A stretch of 64,000 nucleotides of DNA, taken from positions 248,001-312,000 of the forward strand of contig NCGN01000003.1 of the NCBI GenBank assembly GCA_002281575.1, in the 5' to 3' direction. Numbering within the stretch: position 1 is the first letter of the stretch; every line of letters starts with the position of its first letter. This DNA is from Sphingobacteriia bacterium 28-36-52. Lineage in GTDB: Bacteria > Bacteroidota > Bacteroidia > Chitinophagales > Chitinophagaceae. The notes beneath the pieces were generated by a model. The model saw nothing but the letters and a program-made list of their open reading frames with translations. It made no database searches and had not been told where the DNA came from. Shown here piece after piece: positions 44,787 to 53,345 of the stretch. The position numbers were made by a program, and so were the translations under genes.

Positions 44787-45602
44787 TCAATATCGAATTA
44801 CGTCTCCAACTGATTCATCTGTTAAGAGTTTTTTTAAGATAGGGTGTTCCATTACTTTAGTATAGTCCATCCATTTACCGTTTACTTTTATTTTCCTTGC
44901 CACCAAACGAATACCATGACTATAATCTACATACCAGTTAACATGCCCAGTATATAAGGGTTGTATGGGTTGTCCACTGAGCATATGCCATCCATAAATG
45001 GCTACTCGATTTGTTTTAGAAGACCTTGTAATGAGATCACTAATTACCACATCTTTTTTAATACCTGCAATCAATCCCTTTTGTTGCTGGCGCTGTCCTT
45101 CAATCATTAAATGATGCTGCCACATAGTAATGGTACTGTCGCGATGAATATACATGGGCATTGGAGTAAGTTTTACTACTGCATTTTCATAGATATCATT
45201 CACCATTTTACGTGTAGGCAAAAAACATTTCAAACTATCTGCAATCAACTGAGCTGCAATAGGGGTAAGTGGAATTCGGGCCCAATTATTATTGTTGCCT
45301 ACACTCAGGTAATCGGGCATAACATAATAAGTTGCCCGATTTACCTTTCCTGTAGCAGAGTCTATTACTGATACATTGATGGGAATTAATTTCAAAAGAA
45401 ATGTTGGAACATTTCCTGCAAGTATTTCTTTAACAGCAAATGAATCACGTTGTTTCCATTGCATACGAAGCGCTTCTATATAAAACTGTTCGCCTGTTTT
45501 TTTTGATATTGCTGATTTACTTAATGGCAAGTACAATTGACGTTTGCATCCAATGCAGCCAACCATGAACAGCAATAATATCAATTGAATTATTCTCATC
45601 AA
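44787..45602 (-). CDS. Unknown lipoprotein, 271 residues
   Basis: The N-terminus MMRIIQLILLLFMVGCIGC is a lipoprotein signal (Cys16 or Cys19). The mature part contains GEQFYIEALRMQWKQRDSFAVKEILAGNVPTFLLKLIPINV, YYVMPDYLSVGNNNNWARIPLTPIAAQLIADSL and a C-terminal YGWHMLSGQPIQPLYTGHVNWYVDYSHGIRLVARKIKVNGKWMDYTKVMEHPILKKLL with a notable HxxWxxDYSHG motif (near 223-233) that could be a catalytic or metal site. I recall similar hypothetical proteins in Bacteroidota but know no function. It lies 12 bp after asd on the same strand. Confidence 0.7.
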   Translation of the reverse strand: MMRIIQLILLLFMVGCIGCKRQLYLPLSKSAISKKTGEQFYIEALRMQWKQRDSFAVKEILAGNVPTFLLKLIPINVSVIDSATGKVNRATYYVMPDYLSVGNNNNWARIPLTPIAAQLIADSLKCFLPTRKMVNDIYENAVVKLTPMPMYIHRDSTITMWQHHLMIEGQRQQQKGLIAGIKKDVVISDLITRSSKTNRVAIYGWHMLSGQPIQPLYTGHVNWYVDYSHGIRLVARKIKVNGKWMDYTKVMEHPILKKLLTDESVGDVIRY

Positions 45603-45614
45603 ATAAATTGAGTA

Positions 45615-46604
45615 TTACAATAACCCATTTGCCAACATATACTCTGCAATTTGCACTGCGTTGGTTGCGGCTCCCTTTCTTAGGTTATCACTTACAATCC
45701 ACATATTCAAAGTTTTGTCTTGAGATTCATCTCTCCTGATTCTACCAACAAAAACTTCATCTTTTTCATGCGCCCACAGTGGCATTGGATAAATTTGATT
45801 AGGCAAGTCGTCTTGAACCACTACTCCTGGTGCAGCAGCCAATAAACTTTTTACTTCATTTACCGTAAAGTCATTTTCAAATTCAATATTCACGCTTTCA
45901 CTATGACCGCCCACTACTGGAATACGAACCGTTGTTGCAGTAACACGTATTGAATTGTCTTGCATAATTTTATTGGTTTCCAATACCATTTTCATTTCTT
46001 CCTTGGTGTATCCATTATCTAAGAACACATCAATTTGAGGAATTACATTCAAATCAATGGGATATTTGTACGCCATTTCTCCTTCTACTGCTTTGCGCTC
46101 ATTAAACAGTTGGTCTACTGCTTTTTTACCTGTACCCGTAACACTTTGATAAGTGCTAACCACCACGCGTTTAATTTTATACTTTAAATGTAATGGCTGT
46201 AATGCAACCACCATCTGAATGGTAGAGCAATTGGGATTAGCAATAATATAATCTTCATTGGTAAGAACAGAAGCATTCACTTCAGGTACCACTAATTTTT
46301 TAGTAGGGTCCATTCTCCATGCAGATGAATTATCAATCACCCTAATTCCGGCTGCCGCATATTGTGGAGCCCACTCAAGAGAAGTACCACCTCCGGCAGA
46401 AAATATAGCTAGAGCAGGTTTTGCAGCAATTCCATCCGCCATACTAACTACTTTATATGCTTTACCTTTAAAGCTCACTTCCTTACCTACTGATCTTTCT
46501 GAAGCCACCGGGACTATTTCAGTTACCGGAAAATTTCTTTCTGCTAATACCTGCAACATTTTGGTTCCAACTAATCCTGTTGCGCCTACTACTGCTACTT
46601 TCAT
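45615..46604 (-). CDS. asd: Aspartate-semialdehyde dehydrogenase
   Basis: 329 residues. NADP-binding GATGLVGTKML (7-17), catalytic Cys126 in NPNCSTIQMVVAL, and substrate/dimer region VRIPVVGGHSESVNIEF with the general-base His, plus C-terminal VGRIRRDESQDKTLNMWIVSDNLRKGAATNAVQIAEYML. It reduces aspartyl phosphate to the semialdehyde for lysine, threonine, methionine and diaminopimelate. The leader is polypurine, with AGGAGA and a run of six G ending 6 bases before the ATG, unusual where Shine-Dalgarno sequences are rare. It is separated from the upstream PfkB gene by a terminator. Confidence 0.97.
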   Translation of the reverse strand: MKVAVVGATGLVGTKMLQVLAERNFPVTEIVPVASERSVGKEVSFKGKAYKVVSMADGIAAKPALAIFSAGGGTSLEWAPQYAAAGIRVIDNSSAWRMDPTKKLVVPEVNASVLTNEDYIIANPNCSTIQMVVALQPLHLKYKIKRVVVSTYQSVTGTGKKAVDQLFNERKAVEGEMAYKYPIDLNVIPQIDVFLDNGYTKEEMKMVLETNKIMQDNSIRVTATTVRIPVVGGHSESVNIEFENDFTVNEVKSLLAAAPGVVVQDDLPNQIYPMPLWAHEKDEVFVGRIRRDESQDKTLNMWIVSDNLRKGAATNAVQIAEYMLANGLL

Positions 46605-46645
46605 TTTGTTCCCCCCTGTCTCCTTTTTGGAGTTTTAGTGTTAAA

Positions 46646-46675
46646 TAAAAAGGCCTCCCAAATTTGGAAGGCCCG
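46646..46675 (-). terminator. Intrinsic terminator after the PfkB-family kinase
   Basis: GGCCT-C-CCAAATTTGG-A-AGGCC (46652-46673) folds into a hairpin with one mismatch; on the minus strand it is followed by TTTTTATTT. It lies between the PfkB stop (46786) and the asd start (46604). Confidence 0.75.
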
Positions 46676-46785
46676 TTAATATGAATCAGTTAAAAACATA
46701 CAAACACCTTCCGCCTAGCGTGGTTTTTTGTTACGTTTTATATTTTTAATCATTGTCATCTAGAAACGAATATACTAGCTTTCAA

Positions 46786-47709
46786 TTAATTTCCCAACTG
46801 AATATCAAAATTGACCAACTGTACAAATTCGTCTAATCTTGAATCAATATCTACTTTATTAATTTCTCTTAAACGTTGTGTACCAAATTTCTCTACGCAA
46901 AAAGAAGCCATTGCACTACCTACAATAATAGCGGTCTTCATATTTTCAAATGAAATGTCTTTGGTTTTTGCAATATGACCAATAAAGCCACCAGCAAATG
47001 TATCTCCCGCACCAGTTGGATCAAATACTTCTTCTAAAGGCAATGCGGGCGCAAAGAATACTTTATTGCCATGAAATAATAATGCACCATGCTCCCCTTT
47101 CTTAATAATTAAATATTTAGGGCCCATCTGCATAATTTTCGCAGCTGCTTTTACTAAAGAATATTCACCACTTAACTCACGTGCTTCACTATCATTCACC
47201 ATCAATAAGTCTACCATTGCTAAAGTTTGCTTTAGATCGTCCATAGCAATTTCCATCCAGAAATTCATGGTATCCATCACAATCAACTTTGGTCTGGTTT
47301 TTAATTGCTCAATAACACTTCTTTGTACGGAGGGAGCAAGGTTGCCGAGCATTAAGAACTCGCAGTCTTGGTAACTATCTGGAACCACGGGCTCAAAACT
47401 TCCTAATACATTTAACTGTGTGTCTAATGTATCACGGGTATTCATGTCCATATGGTAACGACCACTCCAAAAAAAGGTCTTCTCGTCTTTTTTAATTTGT
47501 ACTCCTTCTAAGTCTACTCCACGCTCTGTAAGGATGTCTAGCTCTGCCTGAGGGAAATCTCCCCCTACAACAGAAATTTGCTTAACCGGGGTATAATTAG
47601 AAGCGCACCAGGCAATATAAGTTCCTGCACCACCAATAATTTTATCGCTTTTCCCAAAGGGAGTTTCAATGGCATCAAACGCCATAGATCCAACAACTAC
47701 TAAAGACAT
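46786..47709 (-). CDS. PfkB-family carbohydrate/nucleoside kinase
   Basis: 307 residues of ribokinase fold. Substrate side: VVVGSMAFDAIETPFGKSDKIIGGAGTYIAWCAS with the GG motif; C-terminal DPTGAGDTFAGGFIGHIAKT (about 231-250) carries the anion hole and catalytic Asp. The middle VMDTMNFWMEIAMDDLKQTLAMVDLLMVNDSEARELSG is typical of a Bacteroidota sugar-kinase subgroup sometimes labelled adenosine kinase-like. The substrate is not determinable from sequence. It has its own promoter and terminator, so it is a single-gene unit. Confidence 0.88.
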   Translation of the reverse strand: MSLVVVGSMAFDAIETPFGKSDKIIGGAGTYIAWCASNYTPVKQISVVGGDFPQAELDILTERGVDLEGVQIKKDEKTFFWSGRYHMDMNTRDTLDTQLNVLGSFEPVVPDSYQDCEFLMLGNLAPSVQRSVIEQLKTRPKLIVMDTMNFWMEIAMDDLKQTLAMVDLLMVNDSEARELSGEYSLVKAAAKIMQMGPKYLIIKKGEHGALLFHGNKVFFAPALPLEEVFDPTGAGDTFAGGFIGHIAKTKDISFENMKTAIIVGSAMASFCVEKFGTQRLREINKVDIDSRLDEFVQLVNFDIQLGN

Positions 47710-47732
47710 ATATTGATTTTATGATAAGGCAG

Positions 47733-47761
47733 CGAAATTAATGGTTTATCGGATAACCCAA
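47733..47761 (-). promoter_or_regulatory. Promoter of the PfkB-family kinase gene
   Basis: On the minus strand TTG (47759-47761) and TAATTTCG (47733-47740) are 18 bp apart, fitting the Bacteroidota TTTG/TAnnTTTG promoter with one mismatch in the -7 box. The -7 box ends 23 bp before the start codon. Confidence 0.55.
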
Positions 47762-47818
47762 GCCAAATGGGGCAAAAGCATTAAAAAACTAACAAAACTA
47801 GATTAATTGACTATTTTC

Positions 47819-47849
47819 TTTGCTAACATATGTTAGTATATTATCTTCG
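47819..47849 (+). promoter_or_regulatory. paa operon promoter with palindromic operator in the spacer
   Basis: TTTG (47819-47822) and TATCTTCG (47842-47849) are exactly 19 bp apart, the Bacteroidota optimum. The spacer starts with the perfect 14-bp palindrome CTAACATATGTTAG (47823-47836). A repressor bound there would block the housekeeping sigma factor. The regulator's ATG is at 47854, only 4 bp after the -7 box, so the mRNA probably has no leader. Confidence 0.7.
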
Positions 47850-47853
47850 TACC

Positions 47854-48447
47854 ATGGCCAGAATAAAAATAGAAAAGAATAGTAGCAGGAAAGATGTTAT
47901 TGTTAGCAAAGCAGCTTCTTTATTTAGAGAAAAGGGATTTAAAGCAGCCAGCATGCGCGACCTAGCAGAAGCGGTGGGTGTAGAAGCAGCAAGCTTGTAT
48001 AACCATATTAAATCAAAAACAGAGTTATTACACGAATTGTGTTTTGGAGTTGCCAACCGATTCATGCAGCATATGGATGAAGTAGAATCTAAAAAAACAA
48101 ACTCTATAACAAAAGTGGAAGAGCTGGTTCGCTTTCATATTAACGAAATGGTGAAACATTATGAAGAAGTGTATGTAAGTGATAGAGAATGGAAGCATCT
48201 ATCGGACCCTTACCTTTCTAATTTTCAGAATCAACGAAGAATGTATCGAAAAAGATTCGCAGCAATTATAGAAACGGGTATTAGAAACAAGGAAATAAAA
48301 TTGATTGATGCTCCCACAGCAGTGTTGATTATACTTCATGCCATCAGTGGTATTGAAAGTTGGCATAGATCTACCCAAAAAATTAACGCAGAAGAATTAA
48401 CCAATAATATGATTACCATTTTAGTGGGAGGATTAAAGAATGTCTAA
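47854..48447 (+). CDS. TetR-family regulator of the phenylacetate genes (PaaR-like)
   Basis: 197 residues from the ATG at 47854; an earlier in-frame ATG at 47830 lies inside the operator palindrome and is upstream of the -7 box, so it cannot be the start. The N-terminal helix-turn-helix reads VIVSKAASLFREKGFKAASMRDLAEAVGVEAASLYNHIKSKTELL. The C-terminal ligand domain is alpha-helical. It is the first gene of the paa operon, overlapping paaE by 8 bp, and most likely represses its own promoter until phenylacetyl-CoA binds, as PaaR does elsewhere. The ligand is inferred from context. Confidence 0.85.
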   Translation: MARIKIEKNSSRKDVIVSKAASLFREKGFKAASMRDLAEAVGVEAASLYNHIKSKTELLHELCFGVANRFMQHMDEVESKKTNSITKVEELVRFHINEMVKHYEEVYVSDREWKHLSDPYLSNFQNQRRMYRKRFAAIIETGIRNKEIKLIDAPTAVLIILHAISGIESWHRSTQKINAEELTNNMITILVGGLKNV

Positions 48448-49513
48448 GTTTGAAACTGTAACTGTTAAAGAAGTAAGAAAAGAAACTGCAGACTGCGTTT
48501 CAATTGCGTTTGATATACCTATTGCGCTACAAACTGCATTTGCCTTTAAACAAGGCCAATACATCACCATTAAGACTCCAATTAATGGAGAAGAAATAAG
48601 AAGATCTTATTCAATTTGCAGCAGCCCTTTAGATAATGAATTAAGGGTAGCGGTAAAAAAAGTTCCTGGAGGAATTTTTTCTACTTGGGCCAACGAAGAA
48701 TTGAAAGCAGGCATGCAATTAGAATTGATGCCGCCGTTGGGTAAATTCTATACAGAATTAAATGCCGATAACAAAAAACAATACGTTGCATTTGCATCAG
48801 GGAGTGGCATTACTCCCATTTTATCAATCATCAAAACAACCCTATTAACCGAGCCACTCAGCCACTTCACCTTAGTTTACGGCAATAGAAATAGGCATAG
48901 CATTATTTTTAAAGAAGCATTGGAATCGCTCAAGAATAAATTCATGGGCCAATTCAGCATTGTATATATTTTATCTAGAGAAAAAACAGATGCACCCATT
49001 CATTTTGGTAGAATAGACCATGAAAAGTTTCAACAACTTTGTAATACCATTCTACAACCTGCTAGCATTGATGAATACTTTTTGTGTGGCCCCGAAGAAA
49101 TGATTTTTGGTGTTAAAAAAGCGTTAGAAGAAAGCGGAGTAGAAAACAAAAAAATTCATTTTGAATTATTTACTACGGGTGCTAAAATAAAAAAAGCAAC
49201 TAGCCAAATTTCAAGCACTAAAAAAGAAGTAAAAAGCCATATCACTGTAAAACAAGATGGCATAACTTTTGAATTTGATTTAGGGTTTGAAGGAGAAAGT
49301 ATCTTAGATGCAGCACTAAAACACGGAGCCGATTTACCCTTTGCTTGTAAAGGAGGTGTATGTTGTACCTGCAAGGCTAAACTGCTAGAAGGCGAAGTAG
49401 ATATGGATGTGAATTATGGATTAGAGCAGGAAGAAATTGAACATGGTTTTATATTAACCTGTCAGTCTCATCCACGCACAGAAAAAGTATTAATTGATTT
49501 TGATGTTAAATAA
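48440..49513 (+). CDS. paaE: Phenylacetyl-CoA epoxidase subunit E (reductase)
   Basis: 357 residues: FAD-binding ferredoxin-reductase part (GQYITIKTPINGEEIRRSYSICSSP with the RxYS flavin motif, about 40-65), NAD-binding part (FASGSGITPILSIIKTTL) and a C-terminal plant-type 2Fe-2S domain with C303, C308, C311 (CKGGVCCTC) and C341. It passes electrons from NAD(P)H to the di-iron PaaA subunit. In the E. coli order paaE is last of ABCDE; here it is first, directly coupled to the regulator gene. Confidence 0.94.
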   Translation: MSKFETVTVKEVRKETADCVSIAFDIPIALQTAFAFKQGQYITIKTPINGEEIRRSYSICSSPLDNELRVAVKKVPGGIFSTWANEELKAGMQLELMPPLGKFYTELNADNKKQYVAFASGSGITPILSIIKTTLLTEPLSHFTLVYGNRNRHSIIFKEALESLKNKFMGQFSIVYILSREKTDAPIHFGRIDHEKFQQLCNTILQPASIDEYFLCGPEEMIFGVKKALEESGVENKKIHFELFTTGAKIKKATSQISSTKKEVKSHITVKQDGITFEFDLGFEGESILDAALKHGADLPFACKGGVCCTCKAKLLEGEVDMDVNYGLEQEEIEHGFILTCQSHPRTEKVLIDFDVK

Positions 49514-49522
49514 CCAATAATT

Positions 49523-50464
49523 ATGGAACAAGCGTTTGAACAAATCTTTCAAGACAAAATTGATCGTGAAGTAAGAATTGAGCCAAAAGACTGGATGCCA
49601 GAAAAATACAGGCAAACATTAATTAGACAGATTAGTCAACATGCTCATAGTGAAATCATTGGTATGTTGCCCGAGGGTAATTGGATTACCCGCGCCCCAT
49701 CATTGCGCAGAAAAGCTATTCTATTAGCAAAAGTGCAAGACGAAGCAGGACACGGTTTGTACTTATATAGTGCAGCGGAAACCCTAGGTATCAGTAGAGA
49801 CCAGATGTATGATCAATTGCATACTGGAAAAGCAAAATACTCATCCATCTTTAATTACCCTACCCTTAGTTGGGCAGATATGGGTGTAGTGGGTTGGTTA
49901 GTGGATGGAGCAGCGATAATGAATCAAGTGCCTTTGTGCAGAAGCAGTTTTGGACCTTATGCAAGAGCCATGGTGCGCGTTTGTAAAGAGGAAAGTTTTC
50001 ATCAACGCCAAGGATTCGAAATACTCTATGTATTAAGTAAGGGAACCGAAGCGCAACGCAGAATGGCACAAGATGCTATCAATAGATGGTGGTGGCCTAG
50101 CTTAATGATGTTTGGTCCTAAAGACGACGAAAGCCCGAACAGCATTCAAAGTATGAAATGGAAAATCAAACGTTTTAGCAACGACGAACTCAGGCAAAAA
50201 TTTGTAGACGTTTGTGCAGAGCAAGTAAAAGTATTGGGCTTTACACTACCTGATAAAGATTTAAAATGGAATGAAGAAAGAGGCCATTACGATTTCGGGC
50301 CAATTAACTGGGATGAGTTCTGGCAAGTAGTACAAGGCAATGGACCATGCAATAAAGAACGTTTAGATGCGCGTAAAAAAGCATGGGAAGAAGGCGCTTG
50401 GGTGAGAGATGCTGCATTAGCATATGCCAATAAAAAAGCCAAACAAAAACAAGCTGCTGCTTAA
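49523..50464 (+). CDS. paaA: Phenylacetyl-CoA epoxidase subunit A (catalytic, di-iron)
   Basis: 313 residues. Ferritin-like four-helix protein with iron-ligand regions [55 protein letters not shown] (about 38-92; EIIGMLPE and DEAGHG) and [17 protein letters not shown] (about 155-171; EExxH). Conserved [48 protein letters not shown] is the PaaA C-terminal signature. It inserts one oxygen atom into the ring of phenylacetyl-CoA. It lies 9 bp after paaE. Confidence 0.97.
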   Translation: MEQAFEQIFQDKIDREVRIEPKDWMPEKYRQTLIRQISQHAHSEIIGMLPEGNWITRAPSLRRKAILLAKVQDEAGHGLYLYSAAETLGISRDQMYDQLHTGKAKYSSIFNYPTLSWADMGVVGWLVDGAAIMNQVPLCRSSFGPYARAMVRVCKEESFHQRQGFEILYVLSKGTEAQRRMAQDAINRWWWPSLMMFGPKDDESPNSIQSMKWKIKRFSNDELRQKFVDVCAEQVKVLGFTLPDKDLKWNEERGHYDFGPINWDEFWQVVQGNGPCNKERLDARKKAWEEGAWVRDAALAYANKKAKQKQAAA

Positions 50465-50481
50465 CATTAAAACGAATCAAT

Positions 50482-50850
50482 ATGAGCTTTCAAATAAATA
50501 AACTCTATTACGGCGACTACGGCGAAAGCAAAAACGGAGCTGCCGATATTTCGACCAATCAAACCAATACTGCTGAATGGCCTTTATGGGAAGTATTCAT
50601 CAGAAGCAAACAAGGCTTAGATCATAAGCATGCAGGAAGCTTGCACGCTGCAGATGCTGCAATGGCCATTGAAAATGCCAGAGATGTGTATACCAGAAGA
50701 ATGGAGGGCGTAAGCATTTGGGTAGTAGAGAGCAAATACATACATGCGAGCAATCCAGACGAAGCCGGATCCTTATATGATCCAGCCAATGATAAAGCAT
50801 ATAGACATCCCACTTTTTATCATTTACCAGAGGAAGTAAAATACATGTAA
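50482..50850 (+). CDS. paaB: Phenylacetyl-CoA epoxidase subunit B
   Basis: 122 residues, small structural subunit: WPLWEVFIRSKQGLDHKHAGSLHAADAAMAIENARDVYTRRMEGVSIWVVESKYIHASNPDE is the PaaB core. There is a short N-terminal extension of about 35 residues relative to E. coli PaaB (95 residues). PaaB bridges PaaA-PaaC heterodimers. Its stop overlaps the paaC start by one base (TAATG). Confidence 0.95.
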   Translation: MSFQINKLYYGDYGESKNGAADISTNQTNTAEWPLWEVFIRSKQGLDHKHAGSLHAADAAMAIENARDVYTRRMEGVSIWVVESKYIHASNPDEAGSLYDPANDKAYRHPTFYHLPEEVKYM

Positions 50851-51641
50851 TGGCGACTATGAAAAACGAGATTGATTTTTTACTTCACTTAGCAGACAAT
50901 GCATTAATTATTGGACATCGCAATAGTGAATGGTGTGGACATGGTCCAATATTAGAGCAAGATATTGCCATCACCAATATTGCGTTGGATTATATTGGTC
51001 AAGCGCGCAATTTTTATCAGCATGCAGCTGAATTAATTAATCAGCACCCAATAGGCATTGATATCACCCAAAGTGGAAAAGATATTGTGTTGCCCGCAAC
51101 AGAAGACAGTTTGGCTTATTTAAGAGATGTGCGTGAGTTCAAGAATTTATTGATTACGGAAATACCCAATGGCGATTGGGCACATACCACGCTGCGATTG
51201 TTTTTATTGAGTGAATTTGAATTGCAATTGTTTACACAATTATTGCAACATACCGATGCGCAAGTAGCAGCCATTGCAGAAAAATCAATTAAAGAACTGA
51301 GCTACCATGTAAAATGGAGTCAAGATTGGGTACTAAGATTGGGTGATGGAACGGAAGAAAGTAAACAAAGAATGCAAGCGGCTATTGAAGCTATTTGGGC
51401 ATATACAGGTGAGCTTTTTATACAACCCGAATATGCTACAGCAGCTTGTTTAAATTATGCAGCTATTCAAACTGCATGGAACAAAAAAGTTACAGCAGTT
51501 TTTGAAGAAGCAGGACTCCATATTCCTTCGAAAACATTTGTACAAAAAGGAGGCGCAGACGGAATGCATACAGAACACTTAGGATATATTTTAGCAGAAA
51601 TGCAATACTTACAAAGAGCATATCCCAATAGCGAATGGTAA
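50850..51641 (+). CDS. paaC: Phenylacetyl-CoA epoxidase subunit C
   Basis: 263 residues, ferritin-like but without a working di-iron site, as usual for PaaC: LLHLADNALIIGHRNSEWCGHGPILEQDIAITNIALDYIGQARNFYQHAAEL near the N-terminus, FKNLLITEIPNGDWAHTTLRLFLLSEFELQLF, YHVKWSQDWVLRLGDGTEESKQRMQAAIEAIWAYTGELF, and GMHTEHLGYILAEMQYLQRAYPNSEW at the end. It pairs with PaaA. Overlaps paaD by 7 bp. Confidence 0.96.
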   Translation: MATMKNEIDFLLHLADNALIIGHRNSEWCGHGPILEQDIAITNIALDYIGQARNFYQHAAELINQHPIGIDITQSGKDIVLPATEDSLAYLRDVREFKNLLITEIPNGDWAHTTLRLFLLSEFELQLFTQLLQHTDAQVAAIAEKSIKELSYHVKWSQDWVLRLGDGTEESKQRMQAAIEAIWAYTGELFIQPEYATAACLNYAAIQTAWNKKVTAVFEEAGLHIPSKTFVQKGGADGMHTEHLGYILAEMQYLQRAYPNSEW

Positions 51642-52123
51642 ACAACACAATTGCCACCAATGCCATCTGGAAAATTCTGGAAACGGTTAAAGATCCAGAA
51701 GTGCCTGTATTATCAGTGGTAGATTTAGGGGTGATCAGGGCTGTTGCATTAGAAGAGCAGCTAGTAACCGTTACCATCACTCCAACTTATACAGGTTGCC
51801 CCGCGATGGACATGATTTCGATGCATATTAAAATGGCATTGAATGCTGCGGGATACCAAACCACTATTCAAACTATTTTATCACCCGCATGGACCACTGA
51901 TTGGATTACCGAAAACGGGAAGCAGCAACTAAAAGCCTACGGCATAGCTCCCCCTGTGGGAAAAAGTTTTGATCAGGCTTATTTAGAAGACATCATTGTA
52001 CCATGTCCACAATGTAATTCCACTCATACGGTGTTGGTATCACAATTCGGAAGTACTGCTTGCAAAGCTTTGTATAAATGTGAAGAATGCAAAGAGCCCT
52101 TCGATTATTTTAAATGTCATTAA
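51635..52123 (+). CDS. paaD: PaaD, MIP18-type maturation factor for the epoxidase
   Basis: 162 residues. The N-terminal DUF59/MIP18 domain shows IWKILETVKDPEVPVLSVVDLGVIRAV and TITPTYTGCPAMDMI with its conserved Cys; the C-terminal zinc ribbon is CPQCNSTHTVLVSQFGSTACKALYKCEECKEPFDYFKCH. PaaD is needed for assembly of the metal centres (iron-sulfur in PaaE and/or di-iron in PaaA). It overlaps paaC and precedes paaG by 9 bp. Confidence 0.95.
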   Translation: MVNNTIATNAIWKILETVKDPEVPVLSVVDLGVIRAVALEEQLVTVTITPTYTGCPAMDMISMHIKMALNAAGYQTTIQTILSPAWTTDWITENGKQQLKAYGIAPPVGKSFDQAYLEDIIVPCPQCNSTHTVLVSQFGSTACKALYKCEECKEPFDYFKCH

Positions 52124-52132
52124 TTAATTTAT

Positions 52133-52909
52133 ATGGACCCAATATTATTTACCGTTGAATCAGGTGTTGCTTTTATTACCATGAACAGGCCTGATAAATT
52201 GAATTCCTTTAATAGAGCAATGGCATTGCAATTACAAAATATTTTAGACCAATGTGCTGCCAATGAAAGTGTTAGGGCCATTTATTTAACGGGTGCTGGA
52301 AAAGGGTTTTGTGCAGGACAAGATTTAGCAGAAGTGGTTGATCCGGAAGGACCAGGTATGCAGCGTATTTTGAGTGAACATTATAATCCCATTGTACAAA
52401 GACTTAGAGATATTGCAAAGCCAGTAGTAGCATCTGTGAATGGCGTTGCTGCAGGTGCAGGTGCTAATATTGCTTTTGCTTGCGATGTGGTGGTGAGTAA
52501 ATCTTCTGCTTCATTTATTCAAGCATTTTCTAAAATTGGATTGATTCCAGATAGTGGTGGAACCTATACCCTACCTAGATTAATTGGTTTTCAAAGAGCC
52601 AGTGCACTCATGATGCTGGGTGATAAAGTTTCTGCTGCTGATGCATTGCAAATGGGCATGTTGTACAAAGTATTTGAAGACGATGCATTTGAAATAGAAA
52701 GTAAAAAAATAGCATTACAGTTGGCGCAAATGCCCACAAAAGCATTGGGCTATATTAAAGCAGCATTGAATGCTTCAGCTACCAATGATATCAGTAGCCA
52801 ATTGACGTTAGAAGATGAATTACAACAAAAAGCTGCAGCTACTGCAGATTTTAAAGAAGGCGTAGATGCATTTTTAGCTAAACGAGCACCTCAATACAAA
52901 GGACAATAA
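52133..52909 (+). CDS. paaG: Ring-1,2-epoxyphenylacetyl-CoA isomerase (enoyl-CoA hydratase family)
   Basis: 258 residues of crotonase fold. It follows E. coli PaaG closely: GVAFITMNRPDKLNSFNRAM, LTGAGKGFCAGQDLAEVVDPEGPG (oxyanion loop and the PaaG-type VDPxGP insertion), HYNPIVQRLRDIAKPVVASVNGVAAGAGANIAFACDVVV, FIQAFSKIGLIPDSGGTYTLPRLIG with the catalytic Asp, and EGVDAFLAKRAPQYKGQ. It rearranges the epoxide to the seven-membered oxepin-CoA. The closely related hydratase PaaF is the alternative, but the AFSKIGLIPDSGG string favours PaaG. Confidence 0.92.
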   Translation: MDPILFTVESGVAFITMNRPDKLNSFNRAMALQLQNILDQCAANESVRAIYLTGAGKGFCAGQDLAEVVDPEGPGMQRILSEHYNPIVQRLRDIAKPVVASVNGVAAGAGANIAFACDVVVSKSSASFIQAFSKIGLIPDSGGTYTLPRLIGFQRASALMMLGDKVSAADALQMGMLYKVFEDDAFEIESKKIALQLAQMPTKALGYIKAALNASATNDISSQLTLEDELQQKAAATADFKEGVDAFLAKRAPQYKGQ

Positions 52910-52925
52910 TCCTAAATATTTTACT

Positions 52926-53345
52926 ATGACACCACAGCATATTGTTGATGAAATGATGAAAGCAGATATGTTTTCTCAGTGGTTAGGCATTGAAGTGATT
53001 GCCATTCAAGAAGGGTACAGCAAAATTAAAATGCAAGTAAGACCAGAGATGATGAATGGATTGGGGATCGTGCATGGCGGGATTGCTTTTGCATTTTCGG
53101 ATAGTGCATTTGCTTTTGCTTGTAATAACAGAAATAATTTATCGGTTGCCTTAGATACTTCTATCAATTTTTTAAAGCCAGTACATGTAGGTGATACGTT
53201 AATTGCAGAAGCAAAAGAATTACACAATGGTAGATCAACAGGCTTGTATCAAATTACCATTTTGAATCAACACGAACAATTGGTGTCTATTTTTAAAGGC
53301 AACTGTTTTAGAACAGGCAAACCAGTAGTAAAAGCATCCATATGA
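52926..53345 (+). CDS. paaI: PaaI-type hotdog-fold acyl-CoA thioesterase
   Basis: 139 residues: MFSQWLGIEVIAIQEGYSKIKMQVRPEMMNGLGIVHGGIAFAFSDSAFAFACNN carries the NGxGxxHGGxxFxxxD motif with the catalytic Asn/Gly/Asp set (about 40-60); CLALDTSINFLKP-type strand follows. It hydrolyses stalled CoA intermediates of the pathway to free CoA. Its stop overlaps the paaY start (ATGA). Confidence 0.94.
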   Translation: MTPQHIVDEMMKADMFSQWLGIEVIAIQEGYSKIKMQVRPEMMNGLGIVHGGIAFAFSDSAFAFACNNRNNLSVALDTSINFLKPVHVGDTLIAEAKELHNGRSTGLYQITILNQHEQLVSIFKGNCFRTGKPVVKASI

